A stretch of 64,000 bases of DNA. It comes from Anastrepha obliqua (lineage: Eukaryota; Arthropoda; Insecta; Diptera; Tephritidae). The position numbers were made by a program, and so were the translations under genes. Below the pieces are notes generated by a model. That model did no database searches, was not told the origin of the DNA, and worked only from the letters and a program-made list of their open reading frames with translations. Shown here one piece after another: positions 10,781-21,711 of the stretch; the stretch's first letter is position 1, and each line of letters opens with the position of its first letter. The DNA lies in contig NC_072894.1 of the NCBI RefSeq assembly GCF_027943255.1, forward strand, positions 80,143,601 through 80,207,600. Reading direction: 5' to 3'.

Positions 10781-10936
10781 CAGTAGGTGGCCAAATTATT
10801 ATACCCATTTGAAAAACAACTTTGATGCTTTCTTAAGCTTTAAATCTACTACTTGATCCGTATAGGTTTTTTAGCTTAGCAACAAAAACATATTTTTTTA
10901 CAGAAATAATTTTATATTTATGAAAAATATTATATA

Positions 10937-11857
10937 CTACTGTGTCCAAAAAATAAGGTGACATTGTATTTATTTTGAAAATTCTTTATTTATTCTTCCA
11001 AATCAATTTCATCTCCTTCAAAGTAATCCCCTCCCGACACAATGCACTTATGCCAACGTTTTTTCCAATTTTCGAAACACTGGTTGTAGTCACTTTCCGG
11101 GATGGCCTTCAGTTCCGTCTTCGTTGCGGCTTGAATCTCCTCTATCGTGTCAAAACGGTGTCCCCGGAGCGGTCTTTTGAGCCTGCTGAACAGCCAGAAG
11201 TCGCACGGTGCCAGATCAGGTGAATACGGTGGTTGCGGAACGATATGGGTTGAGTTTTTGATGAAATGATCACGAATTACGAGTCCAAAAAATTCAATGT
11301 TTTCGGTACCAGTCGAGATTTGACGCGCTTGAGGCCCAAAACATCCTTCAAAATGGTATTGACTGAGCCTTTCGATATGCCAACATCATCAGCAAGGTCT
11401 CTAATCGTTAATCGACGGTTTTTCAACACCAAATCTTTGATTTGTTGGACGTGAGCTTCGTCAGTTGAGGTTGATGGTCGCCCAGGACGCTCTTCGTCTT
11501 CGACACGTTCACGATCGGCTTGGAACTCACTATACCACTTGTAAACATTTTTTTTAGACATAGCCTCATCACCAAAGGCTTTCTGCACCATCCTCAACGT
11601 ATCCGAAAATTGATTCCGCAAACAAAATTTAATGCAAATTCTTTGCTCAACAAATTTCGACATTGCAAAAAACGAGAAACTCACTTTTAGCAGCTCACAA
11701 AACGACGCGTATCTCAAACAGTAAATGAATATTTCACATGAAATTTGACATAGATGTCACTCACAGTACTACCAACCTAAAAAAAAAAAGAATTCTCCTA
11801 ATCCTTCAAAGCGCGCAGTTTAAAATCAAATGTCACCTTATTTTTTGGACACAGTAG
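10937..11857 (-). mobile_element. Internally deleted mariner
   Basis: Near-perfect inverted ends CTACTGTGTCCAAAAAATAA (about 28 bp) flanked by TA on both sides (10935-10936, 11858-11859). The length of 921 bp, against about 1.3 kb for a full mariner, shows an internal deletion. The right end abuts a SINE-A copy. Confidence 0.85.
10990..11663 (-). pseudogene. Mariner transposase lacking its catalytic middle
   Basis: The ATG at 11663 ([17 protein letters not shown]) opens a mariner N-terminal domain. It has a first helix-turn-helix ([20 protein letters not shown]), the GRPSTSTDE linker (ERPGRPSTS) and a second helix-turn-helix ([20 protein letters not shown]). After the conserved LVPKTLNF the sequence jumps to the C-terminal part (HFIKNSTHIVPQPPYSPDLA, CDFWLFSRLK, GGDYFEGDEIDLEE). 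The PYSPDLAPCD block holds the third catalytic aspartate of the DD34D triad. The two earlier aspartates are in the deleted segment. Both halves remain clean apart from the frame change at the junction, so the deletion is probably not very old. Confidence 0.8.
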
Positions 11858-11860
11858 TAC

Positions 11861-12113
11861 ATAGCCGAGTTCATCCTCCAACTTGAGGTGTGCGTCTCGA
11901 TAATGTTTCACAAATGGAGGGACGTACAGTTTTAAGCCAACTCCGAACGGCACACGGTTTTTTATGAGAAGCTTCTTGCATGGCAAAAATATACTCGGAG
12001 GTTTACCAACCGATGGCCGAGGCGCAACCGCTGGTAGAAAAAACTGTTTCTATCATTTGATATTTCATGTCCGAAGATTCGAATCCGGGCACTACCAAAT
12101 GGTAGTCACGCAC
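11861..12113 (-). repeat. SINE-A copy 3 (longest body)
   Basis: Minus-strand copy with a GTGCGTGACTACCATTTGG head block, a GGATTCGAAT B-box, the TTTTTTCTACCAGCGGTTGC body start, CCTCCGAGTATATTTTTGCC, CCGTTCGGAGTTGGCTTAAA and AACTGTACGTCCCTCCATTT. The 3' end is cut by the mariner. Two transposons border it directly, one on each side. Confidence 0.75.
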
Positions 12114-12129
12114 ATGAAAAATATAATTA

Positions 12130-13307
12130 CAGGGTCCGGCACTCCAAATTTTGCTTTGTGAAATTACTTTTATTCAATTCAAAGTAAAAAATGGATGAAA
12201 ATAATACAAAATCAAGAATCAATTTACTTTTGCTCGATATGACCACCCTTTGCCTTGACAATGGCTTTGAGATGGTCAAGAAACGAATCGCAAGCTGCCC
12301 GAATGTGTCTTGCTGTATTTTGGCCCAATCGCGGACAATGGTTTTTCCAACGCCTCGAGACTGGTGAATCTTTTACTAGTATTGTGGACCTTGCTCTCCA
12401 AAATGGCCCAAAGAGATTAATTTCTGATTTTATCTGGTGAATTTGAGAGCCATTGTGTGGACGTTTTGAAGTTCGGAACGTTGTCTTTTAGCCATTCTTG
12501 GCTCACTCGAGCGTTATGAAATGGTGCCGAGTCCTGTTGAAAAGTCTATGGTCTGCCACTAAAATGTTTGTCTGTCCACGGCTTCAAAGCAACCTCTAGG
12601 ATACTTTCCCTATAATATTTCGCATTTACCTTGACGCCAGGTTCGACGAAAACGATTGGAGAACGCCCATCTGCGGTTACAAATTGCTCAATTTGAAAAA
12701 TTTTTTCGTTAGAAAACACAAAGTTCGGAAATTTACCGCTTTCAGCCAAGCGAAGTAGCTCCCTCGCTTTCTCAAGTCTGATTTGTTGCTGCTTTGGTGT
12801 GTGATCATGCACCTTTGGGTTCTTGTAAGGCTTGACTTTGAGATCATTTTTCAGTATACGGCGGATGCTACAGTCATATATTTTCAGTTCTTTCGCTATT
12901 TGATTTACACTTTGTCGGGGATTTCACTCAAGTCGCTTCTTCACTTTTGAACCATTTCACGTGACGTTGCAGTTTTTTGATGACCTCCTCCATGACGTTT
13001 CGCGATGCTACCAGTATCATTGTAACGAGTAATGGTGCGATAAATAAAAACTTGATTTACTTTAAGGTGCTCGAGCTCACGAACAATCGCTGGTTGTGAT
13101 TTTCCAGCCACATACAAGGCAGTCACACTATTAAGCTTGAAATCCATAACTGATTTTCTCTTTTCACGTTTACTCTCTGCAAAACGCTTCCGCGCGCTTA
13201 TAAACAATACTCTGGACTGTCATTTAGCCAACTAACAGACAGCTGATGCCCGTGCATCAGTTGCGCAAGCGGTCTGAAGTTGGTTACACTTCGAGTGCCG
13301 GACCCTG
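12130..13307 (-). mobile_element. Mariner-like element (maT/DD37D type) with inverted ends
   Basis: The inverted ends CAGGGTCCGGCACTCCAA and CAGGGTCCGGCACTCGAA are flanked by TA at 12128-12129 and 13308-13309. The length of 1178 bp is near full size for this group. The transposase runs on the minus strand. Confidence 0.85.
12224..13147 (-). pseudogene. maT-like mariner transposase, broken
   Basis: Starts at MDFKLNSVTALYVAGKSQP (13147) with the helix-turn-helix AIVRELEHLKVNQVFIYRTI and the KRHGGGHQKTATS linker. The catalytic domain follows after a frame break: NFVFSNEKIFQIEQF (first aspartate position, here FSNEK where FSDEK is expected), GVKVNAKYYRESIL, then FQQDSAPFHNARVSQEWLKD with the second aspartate, then NSPDKIRN and SLWAILESKV, where the NPMDYSLW motif would carry the third. 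Stops and frame changes, and loss of at least two acidic residues, make it inactive. The family call rests on the SLWAILESKV ending typical of DD37D/maT and related groups. Confidence 0.7.
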
Positions 13308-13469
13308 TAATTCAATATTTAGTGAATTCTTTATTTCCTGCTTTGCAGGTGTTCGGTGCCACATTTCCATAATGTTGACTACATTTTTTATTGTAATTAA
13401 TAAACTTTTTTATTATTTAGTATTTTTTTCTTTAATTGGGCTTAGGATGAGGCAACTTTACTAGTCCTT

Positions 13470-14000
13470 TCCTAGTTCATGATTTGCTTTGCAACGATTC
13501 AGGTGCCCTAAGGAAACTATCACTTCTAGAAACCGTTTGCTAGAAATGCACAGTCGCATCCGGCTCATATTGGTCCCAGGACACAGAGGTATAACTGGGA
13601 ACGATGTAAAATTATGTAACGGATGCATTGGGTAAAGAAGCTATAGTCTCGTGATTAGTAGGGTGCTAGCCTTTCATTTCTACACATTTCAACACACCAT
13701 CAAGGAGAAGCTTAAAATGAAAAGCTAAGGCTAAGAGACGTGAGCTGGTACCAAATTAAGAGGAGGTCCATAACCCTCCCTAAGAACAAACTGAGAATGC
13801 TCACGGGCATTTTCACAGATCACTGCAGATTATGTAGCCTTGTACACGAGATTGGGATATGGTAGGTGCACTGATTCTTCTGGTTTCTGCGACCTGTCCC
13901 CGGATCCTCAAGCACTCTTTGTCTTCAAATGTGATACTATAACAAGTCTAGTGGAATTGAGTTTGGATGAGGTATTGTGATGAGTAGAGACCTCAAAAGT
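13470..14000 (+). mobile_element. Degenerate LINE ORF2 tail
   Basis: Short recognisable stretches of a non-LTR element RNase H and C-terminus: RIRLILVPGHRGITGNDV (the RNase H end with its histidine), a frame-broken middle with LKMLTGIFTDH-type residues, and PDPQALFVFKCDTITSLVEL near the Cys/His end. It is heavily mutated. It lies inside the 10781-14283 composite. Confidence 0.5.
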
Positions 14001-14283
14001 CCATAAGCTCGAAGTTCAAACCAAGTTCAAACCAAGAAGTTTTACAATAAAAATATGAGTAAAACACTATTCACCATTTTCGTATCATACTCGCCATACA
14101 CAGAAAGGAAACGACATACAAGATTGCCACCTCTTACAGTGTGAAAATTACCAAATTATTAGTGTTACCACCTTGGAATTATTAAAAATCGACAAAAGGA
14201 CCGGAAAATGGATTGAGGCTAATATTTTGAAAATTAAAAAACAAAAACATGAATTAAGAGTAACATAATTTGGCCACCCACTG

Positions 14284-15062
14284 TACCACTGTACCGTTAA
14301 AATAAACATAGTATGGGAGTTTACATATAATTATGCACACATACATATGCATAAATAGAAAGTTAATATGAAGAGCAGCTCCAAGCATGTAGTCTCAATA
14401 AGCGCGTGCGTTTATTTTCAATAATTACCCACGACGTACAAAAAAATATCTAAGTTTTTTTTTTTGTTTTGAAAAGCTATTTGAATTTTTTGGTGTTCGC
14501 TACTAATTGTTTAATTGTTTATACAAAGAAATATTTTAATGCAGTAATTACATGCTTTTAAAAATTATTTCTTTTTTGTTTTAGCTCCGGTAGAATGTGG
14601 TTCCAGTGGTTTTTCGCTGTTCGCCCATTCATTGACGCCACATGACTTTGAAATGCTTTAAGCATTGAATTCTCAAAATGATATGTGCCACGTACTCGTA
14701 GTTGTGGAATAAATTGTAGGAATGCTGCTAAATATACATTTTTTAATAAATACTGAAAGCGAGCAATCAATTACCGTAGCTGCTCAAAGGTTATTTAATT
14801 ATAGAACTTTAATTATAATACATATTTTTATTGTCCTTCCGTTGATGGCGTACGGCTGTAAAATTTCCATCAGCTGCTCATTGAAGTGCATCCCCGTGTA
14901 TTTTTCTGTGTATTTCTTCACAAGCAGATATTGGCGTAAAAAGGAAAAATTTCCAAAATCTTTTGATAAATGTAAATAAATTCTTATTACCTACGTCCTT
15001 ATATACAAAATTGATTTGCTGAAGAAAGAAATTATTTTAGAATATGAACTGAAATGGGATAG
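14284..15062. other. Gap, nothing recognised
   Basis: AT-rich with long T runs. Short open frames here have no family features. Confidence 0.4.
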
Positions 15063-15208
15063 AAAAGTTTTTTTTTCTAATAGCGATCCATCTGCCATTC
15101 AGAGGCGGTATGAAACTTACAGTCCGTCAATTTGTCAAATAATATCAAGACGCAGACCACAAATCGGAGGAGGAGCTCAGCCAAACACCTAACTAAGGAT
15201 GTAATGTA
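15063..15208 (+). repeat. SINE-A copy 4 (head missing, internal deletion)
   Basis: Body blocks TTTTTTCTAATAGCGATC, CTGCCATTCAGAGGCGGTAT, CAATTTGTCAAATAATATCA and GAGGAGGAGCTCAGCCAAAC. The segment between the first two is deleted relative to the 57.8-kb copy. Confidence 0.65.
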
Positions 15209-15509
15209 AACTTCAACAAGACGCACCCAGCTTTTCTGTATACTCCTCTTTAAGGCAATTACTTGTAAGAACTTCAAAGGCATTAGAGTACACATCTCCC
15301 ATGCGTTCCATGTCCTATTTCGGTCATATGTGTTGAGATTCGATAAGCCCTGTTTTGATTACAATTTTGACTAGCTTGACTAATGGTAAATTCTTTAATC
15401 AACAGTGTGCAAGTGGCATCCACAGCACCTATGATGGCTGAGCTGTACTTCCTGAAAACGATACAGTGTCCGTCAGACTTGCAAGTCATCTGTGTGAGTG
15501 GCTAGACTG

Positions 15510-16262
15510 CAATTGTAGTGTTGTTAGCGTATGCCGATGATATTGACATCATTTTGGCCTTACCAACCATGCAGTTAGTTCTGCCTTCTCCAAACTGGAT
15601 AAAGAGGCAAAGCGAATGAGTTTGGTGGTGAACGAAGACAAAACGAAGTGCCTCCTGTCATCAAACAAACAGTCGGCGCGAAACTCGCGTACCGGCACCA
15701 ACGTCATTGAAGACGGTTATGATTTCGAAGCTGTAAAAGACTTTTTTATTTAGGAACCAACATTAACACCTATAACAATGTCAGCCTGGAAATCCAATGT
15801 AGAATCTCACTTGCCAACAAGTGCTACTTTGGACTAAGTAGGCAACTGAGTAGTAATCCTTCCTCGACGAGCAAAACTAACACTCTACAAAGCTCTCATC
15901 ATGCCCGTCCTAACGTGTGGCGCATTAGCGTGGGCGATGACAACATCCGATGAAGCGACGCATGGAGTGTTTGAGAGAAAGATTCTGCGCAAGATTTTTG
16001 GACCTTTGCACGTTGGCAACGGCGAATATCGCAAGCGATGGAACGATGAACTGTATGAACTTTACGATGGCATAGACATAACATAGTGAATAAAGATCCA
16101 GCGGCTACGTTGGCTGAGTCATGCCGTTCGAATGGATATAAACGCTCCGATTCTGGAAATATTCGATGCAGTACCAGCTGCTGGCACGAGAAAGAAACGA
16201 CTGGCACGCTTTATTAAACTCGGCCAAAATCACGTAAGAAGATTCTTCGCGCTAATTAAGAA
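15510..16262 (+). mobile_element. RTE-like LINE fragment (RT palm to C-terminus), frameshifted
   Basis: Contains the reverse-transcriptase active-site motif in LLAYADDIDII (about 15530), then the RVPAPTSLKT-type linker. The thumb/C-terminal region follows: LYKALIMPVLTCGALAWAMT, VFERKILRKIFGPLHVGNGE, KRWNDELYELYDGID, and an LGQNHVRRFFALI-like end. This layout (YKxLI-P-V-YG-E-W, FERK-LR-IFGP, RWN-EL-ELY) is that of RTE-like insect LINEs. Several frameshifts, notably around 15640-15900, inactivate it. Similar C-termini occur at 36790-37040 and 41085-41660. Confidence 0.7.
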
Positions 16263-16294
16263 GAAGAATCGTCCCAGCACATTTCCATGCTTAG

Positions 16295-16883
16295 AATTTT
16301 CGTGTTAAAATCGTGATGAAACAGCAACTTATTTTTCGCCAAATGCGGCCGTGTCTCCTTCAATTTTTTGTGATAGCGCTCCAATAACAATTTTTTTAAT
16401 CATCATCGCCATGACCTTTCCGGCCGATGGAACTGTCTTCGCCTTCTTTGGAGCAGATTCACCGGGAGAAATCTATTGTTTTGATTGTTACTTTGTTTTT
16501 GATTTGACAACTCGACGCAAGAATTCCTTCGGATCTCCTTAAATGGCTCCAAAGACTGCTACGAAATTAACAGCCGCATCCGTTCCAGTCGACACACCTA
16601 TGGCCTCTGTTACTTCGCGCACTTTCGTTCGTCGATCAGCGAGATTCATGTCATTGACTTTTTGAATGATTTCTTCGATAACCACGTGTGCTGGGCGTCC
16701 TGATCGCTCTTCATCAAAAGCAGATTTTTGCCCAGGTTTAAATTCGTTGAACCAATAACAAACTGTGATCATAGATGGCGAAACGTCCCCGTAGACAGCA
16801 TCCAACTTTGCTTTTATTTCCTCCCATTTTTTCCCATCCAAAAACAAAAAGCGAATTACCGAACGATACTGCTGTTTTTCCAT
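16295..16883 (-). pseudogene. Mariner transposase remnant (mosellana-like), deleted
   Basis: The ATG at 16883 (MEKQQYRSVIRFLFLDGKKW) begins a mariner DNA-binding domain with WEEIKAKLDAVYGDVSPSMI, then the linker ERSGRPAHV and the second helix-turn-helix (TKVREVTEAIGVSTG). The sequence then jumps to KQSNNQNNRF-type residues, APKKAKTVPSAGKVMAMI and, in another frame, LKETRPHLAKNKLLFHHD, which carries the second catalytic aspartate. The first aspartate region and the whole C-terminal third are missing. It follows directly on the RTE-like fragment, so one may have inserted into the other. Confidence 0.7.
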
Positions 16884-17058
16884 CTTAGCGAAAATCACGA
16901 AACACTTCATACTCGAATAGCTGCAAAATCGAAACTAACCTACCAATCAGTCTGAAATTTGTTTTGTCGTCATTTGATAGATGGCAGCTCACACCACTGC
17001 TCTCAGGAACGCCCTCTGCCATCAAACATGGGTACTTATTGAGCCGCCTTCATACATA

Positions 17059-17660
17059 CAGTGGCTCAAAATAATAAATGAATTATTTTGTCATTCAAAT
17101 TATGGCATATTCGGTGTTTAATTTAGAGTTCGTGCCTTAAAATTGTGGAATTCACCGAAAACTCGTTTCTCATAAGTTTATTTTTGTCCTGACTCGATAT
17201 TATCAAAATGTCTCCTCGCAGTAAGCAGATGTTCGTTGAGCAGAGAGCGAGAGAGAGATCATAATTCGGTTGTGAAAAGCGTTCGATATATTAATATGAT
17301 TGTCGATCAAGCAACAATAACAACTATTTTCAATATCATCACACGGTATAAAAATACAACAAGCCTTGGCTACTGGTGCTCTCTTCCTTATGTCAAATAA
17401 TTTATAATTATTTTTATAAGTAAGCCGGGATATCGCTAAATTTTCGCCGAGTCGAATGAATTTTATTATTTATTACAAAAAGTTAAGAAAATCCCCCATA
17501 CAAGTGCTGCAAAATTAGCAACTGAAGCAGATACAAAAATAGACAACTCTGTAACACAAGGAAATTTGCTTAGGAAACATGGCCACTACGGGCGTAAAAC
17601 GCTTAAGAGCGAAAGAAATTTGCCAAAAATTATTTAACAAAGATTTTACATTCTGGGAAT
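17059..17660 (+). mobile_element. Tc1-like 5' half
   Basis: Begins with CAGTGGCTCAAAATAATAAA after TA, a Tc1-type end. It continues into a decayed DNA-binding domain: MSPRSKQMFVEQRARERS at about 17209, then VKKIPHTSAAKLATEADTKI and GNLLRKHGHYGRKTL. The latter is the second helix-turn-helix and hinge of Tc1 transposases. No catalytic domain or right-hand inverted end was found. Confidence 0.6.
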
Positions 17661-18378
17661 CACTAAATCCATCGTAGTACAATTTTCATACATTCTATGA
17701 AAAACCTATCATTAAGTTCGAATGGCTACCATTGTAAATTCGAAATTCGTAGAATGGCAGCACTGAACTCGTTCTTAGCGGCATTTCGTAGATTTTTTTA
17801 AGAATTTTATTTTAGCAAATTTATAAAAATTTGGTAAATACGTAAAACAAGAGTTTTTAAATTTAATAAAAATATATTTTGAATTTGTTTGAAAAAAATG
17901 TGTTAAAATTTTGCTTGTATGAGATTGTAAAACAATTTTAGCATCAAAGCCAGTTTATGCATCGCCTTCATCGATGACGACCTCGCGATACTCCTCTTTT
18001 AGCACCTCAAACACTTACATAAATGCTGATTTATTCTATCGAAAATTGTTTACAAATGTGAGAACTAAAACTTCTAAAACTATATATTTTAACAAGCAAG
18101 AATTTTCCTTACAAAGAGTCATCCATTTCCAAAGGATTAAAGACACTTCTCAAGGTTTTTCGCCGCATTTGAGGTATTTTTCCATTTAATATTTTTTAAA
18201 CTATAATTTGGTTCTTTACTTCGTGTCAGCTGGTGTTGAAGCATCAAAATTTGGCATTTGAGTTGGGCAGCACTTTTTTCGAGTTCACTTGGGTGCAGTG
18301 GTAGTAAATGTTTCGAGGTCGTAGTGGCGGCTTGTATTCGCAACTATTCTATGACGAACTCAGTTATAAGTAATACTA
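17661..18378. other. Gap, nothing recognised
   Basis: AT-rich sequence with no family-like open frames. Confidence 0.4.
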
Positions 18379-19665
18379 ATAGGACTATGAATAAGTTCGT
18401 GCGGTTTTTTTTCGAAATTTGAAACTTTATTGACGTAAAATGGTTACAAATTTAATATTCAAATTATTGTCCATCGCTTGCTACTACTTTTTCCCATCTT
18501 TCTGGCAATTCACGGATTCCCTTTGTGAAAAATTCGGTCGGTTTTGCCGCAATCCACGAATCGATCCATTTTTTGACTTCATCGTAATTACGGAAGTGCT
18601 GGTCAGCCAGGCCATGTTGCATCGATCGGAAGAGATAGTAATCGGATGGCGCAAGGTCTGGACTATACGGCGGGTGGAGTAGGACATCCTATTTGAGCGT
18701 TTCTAAGTATGTTTTGACCACTTGTGCAACATGTGGCCGAGCATTGTCATGTTGCAAAATAACTTTGTCGTGTCTATCGGCGTATTGCGGCCGTTTTTCT
18801 CGCAGTGCTCGGCTCAAACGCATCAATTGTCATCGGTAGACATCCCCCGTAATCGTTTCATTCGGTTTCAGTAGCTCATAATACACAACACCCAGCTGGT
18901 CCCACCAGATACACAGCATAACCTTCAGGCCATGAATATTCTGCGCCGACGTCGATGTTGAAGCATGGCCAGGGTATCCATACGTTGCCCGACGTTTTGG
19001 ATTGTCGTAATGGACCCACTTTTCATCGCCAGTCACAGTTCGATGCAAAAAACCCTTTCTTTTGTGCCGTTGAAGCAGTTGTTCGCATGCCATAAAACGG
19101 CGTTCAACGTCTCTTGGCTTCAATTCATACGGCACCCAATGGCCTACCTTTCGGATCATTCCCATGGCTTTTAAACGTTTGGAAATGGTTGATTGATCAA
19201 CTCCCAAAGTTTTTGCAACCTCTTCTTGCGTTTGAGCCGGATCTTGATCGAGCAATTCCTCCAATTCGGTATCCATGAACTTTGGCGGCGCACCCTCGCG
19301 TTCTTCGTCTTCCAAGCCAAAATCACCACTTTTAAAGCGTGCAAACCACTTCTGGCACGTTCGCTCAGCTAGAGCATGCTCACCATAAACTTCCACCAAG
19401 ATACGATGACTTTCGGCTGCTTTTTTCTTCATATTAAAATAATGAAGAAGAATTCCCCGCAAAAACACATTATTTGGCACGAAATTCGACATTTTCAAGT
19501 GTGGTAAAAATATTGTTGTTTACGCTTCAAATAAAAAACTTATACTGACGTTTGTGCCTTACGACAGTAGCTCTCCAATGAATGTTTGGAAATGTGGATC
19601 GATGGAATAATAATCAAGTTACGCCATCTGTTGTAAAACCGCAAGGAACTTATTCATAGTCCTAT
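18379..19665 (-). mobile_element. Near full-length mariner (mauritiana-type)
   Basis: Inverted ends ATAGGACTATGAATAAGTTC on both sides, with TA target copies at 18377-18378 and 19666-19667. The length of 1287 bp is that of a complete mariner. Confidence 0.9.
18452..19492 (-). pseudogene. Mariner DD34D transposase, intact frame but three nonsense codons
   Basis: From the ATG at 19492 (MSNFVPNNVF) the frame stays continuous for about 346 codons, the usual length. It has the two helix-turn-helix motifs (HALAERTCQKWFARFKSGDF, EEVAKTLGVDQSTISKRLKA) and the linker WVPYELKPRDVERR. All three catalytic aspartates are in their motifs: TVTGDEKWVHYD, VILQHDNARPHVAQ and PYSPDLAPSDYYLFRS. It ends ASDGQ-stop-FEY. 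Three in-frame stops interrupt it: after GDVYR, after ETLK, and just before FEY at the end. The absence of frameshifts or deletions makes it the best-preserved mariner here. The nearest family is the Mos1/mauritiana group, judging by the motifs. Confidence 0.85.
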
Positions 19666-20359
19666 TATATATACTAAGAAAAGTAAATTTAGAATTTTTC
19701 GGGCAGATGTACTACTACGTACATATAAACTAATTTAGGGACTGGTACATCACTAGTACTCCGGCTAACTAATGCATTAACTGACATAAAACTGATGGAT
19801 TGCTTGGCAATTGACACTTCCTAAGACATTAAGGAAGGCACTTTCCCTAGAATTGAAAAAAGAAAGAATCTCACAAGCAAACTGGGAATTAACTAGTTTA
19901 GAACTAGTCGCTTTTACTGCTAAGCGAACTGCATATACATACACCTACATGTATACGCGTACGAACTTAATAATTCGTTATTCAAGTTTGTTTATGAATT
20001 TCCAATAAAATGTAAAATAAATGTAAATTTTAATGTAAGCAAAAGCGTATTTGAAATGCGCTTGCCATGGCATATCCTCAACAAAGGCAGTCATTCCCGC
20101 AATCAAAGCATTTTGCGGAAAATGAAAGTGAATCAAAAGAGAAATAAAAATTTCGAGTGTACGAGATGTAAACCATGAACATTTGAAAGGTACTAAAAAT
20201 ATATTTATAATATTTACGAACACGAATTCATATAAGGTGATGTTACTAGAGCAGCTGATGTGTCTTTATTACAATTTTATGCACATAACGGTTGTAGGTA
20301 TGCATGCAACATCAAATAAGGGAATCGAGATAGATATACTTGTAGACATGCAAAATAAA
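19666..20359. other. Gap, nothing recognised
   Basis: No coding or repeat signature seen. Confidence 0.4.
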
Positions 20360-20545
20360 TACCAAAATGTCGAAGCCGATTTCGCTCGTCCGTCTGTCCA
20401 CGTGCACGATAACTCGTCCAAAAATTTAAATTATGTAATTATTTCAATGAAACTTGGTTCACATAATACCCTTTGTCGCAGGTAGTTTGGTATTGAAAAT
20501 GGGAGAAATCGGTCATTGATCATTCCCACCTTCCCATATAACGGT
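20360..20545 (+). repeat. Dispersed repeat R3 (CCGTCTGTCC type), copy 1
   Basis: GAAGCCGATTTCGCTCGTCC, GTCTGTCC, a CGATAA-CAACTTG-type block, CAATGAAACTTGGTTCACAT and GGGAGAAATCGG in this order. This is a pattern I associate with a widespread non-coding repeat of fly genomes. A partial copy lies at 59440-59570. Confidence 0.5.
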
Positions 20546-20957
20546 AATTTTTGAAAAAGAAAAAGAGGATATCTCAGTTAAAAATGAAGCAAAATTACTC
20601 ATATTTTTACAAATAAGGAAAGCGACCCAAGGAAAATTAAAAAAAAAATGGGCGTTACTATGCGCACTTTTGAGCGAATGCGTGTATCTTCATAACGACT
20701 TCATAAAACTCACCCACTCTTGGTATCGCTCCCTATCTGCCTGTATGTGCTGGTAATGTTTTTGTGTTTGTTTATGTGCTCGAAGTATTTTGAAAGGAAT
20801 TGAGAGCGCAACCTATTTTTCTGCCGGCAGCGAAGTCGACAAACTGTTTCAACCAAAAATCGACTATTTCTACGACTTTGGCGACAAAGAAAATTGTTTT
20901 GATTTAGAGTTCAGATATCTCTATCTGTTTCAGTGTATTATAAATATATATTTCAGA

Positions 20958-21190
20958 GCCAACTACGGATGTTTACCCCTTGAACGAGAAGTCAACTTGC
21001 ACAAACATTGTCGATCCTTTCTTTAATAACTTAAAGAAATTAAAGGAATTACCGCGACTAGGAAAAACATTGAGAAATGTGCATACACCGTTGTCCTCCT
21101 CCTTCAACGTGGCAATTGAGAGATTGCTTTCATTTGCAGGATTGTAAATGACGCCTTGCGCTCTCCAACCACAAATTCGAAGTGCTGATC
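20958..21190 (+). pseudogene. hAT transposase C-terminal dimerisation domain, fragment
   Basis: One frame reads NNLKKLKELPRLGKTLRNVH and then PLSSSFNVAIERLLSFAGL. This is the hAT C-terminal dimerisation signature (the A-VERLFS-AG-I block), normally followed by the TPRRNRLSD-like tail. Here a stop replaces the next residue, and MTPCALQPQIRSADQMK follows out of step. The catalytic part of the transposase is absent. Upstream open sequence (20790-20950) could be a diverged continuation but shows no motif. Confidence 0.65.
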
Positions 21191-21552
21191 AAATGAAATC
21201 AAACGCATATTACCTGAAGTGATATAGAGAAAAACTATTATATTTTCTCTTTTTTATAATTTATTGTCTTTTGTTAATTTTACAAAATAAATGTTGCCAT
21301 TTAACTATTCGTATTTAATTTTGTTTGCTGGGAAATAAGTTGCAAAAATTTCGATCTTGATCATTGAAAAGCACAAAAATTTCCATTTCACATTCGTAAC
21401 TTTGAACTTTCACATTATCGATTACTTTGAAGAGTTGAAAAAAAGCAAGTACTCCAGTATTCAAGTAAAAAGGAAAACGATTGTTTGTAGTAAACCTTTT
21501 CAAAACACTTCGAAAAAAAATTACATTACTAGCACACAATTAATTCCAATTA

Positions 21553-21711
21553 CAAAATGATATTTCTTGTAATGGAATTAAAAACAAATTACTTCTAAAG
21601 AATTGAAGAAGTAATCAATTCCTTCAAGTAATTCAACACCAAAATGCAATTTCTTGTTATGGAATTGAAAGAAAAAAATACTTCTAAAGAATTGAAGAAG
21701 GAATCGATTCC
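21553..21711 (+). repeat. Tandem duplication, about 87-bp period, AT-rich and partly palindromic
   Basis: Two imperfect copies share AAAATG-ATTTCTTGT-ATGGAATT, ACTTCTAAAGAATTGAAGAA and G-AATC-ATTCC. Short inverted motifs (CAATTAC/GTAATTG, GGAATT/AATTCC) recur around it. It lies just downstream of the hAT fragment and could be subterminal repeats of that element. Confidence 0.65.

Larger units (their letters stand above)
10781..14283. mobile_element. Tc1-like element carrying nested insertions
   Basis: The left end CAGTAGGTGGCCAAATTAT (10781, after TA) and the inverted right end CAGTGGGTGGCCAAATTAT (ending 14283, before TA) match at 18 of 19 positions. Between them, about 155 bp on the left and 250 bp on the right look like the element's own AT-rich sequence. 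The interior is filled by a deleted mariner (10937-11857), a SINE-A copy, a second mariner-like element (12130-13307) and a LINE fragment. No transposase belonging to the outer element was recognised, so it was probably non-autonomous before it was invaded. An alternative is two solo ends of separate copies. Confidence 0.65.

Noticed and set aside
18965..19174. Plus-strand ORF inside the 18.4-kb mariner
   Set aside because: Shadow frame of the minus-strand transposase.
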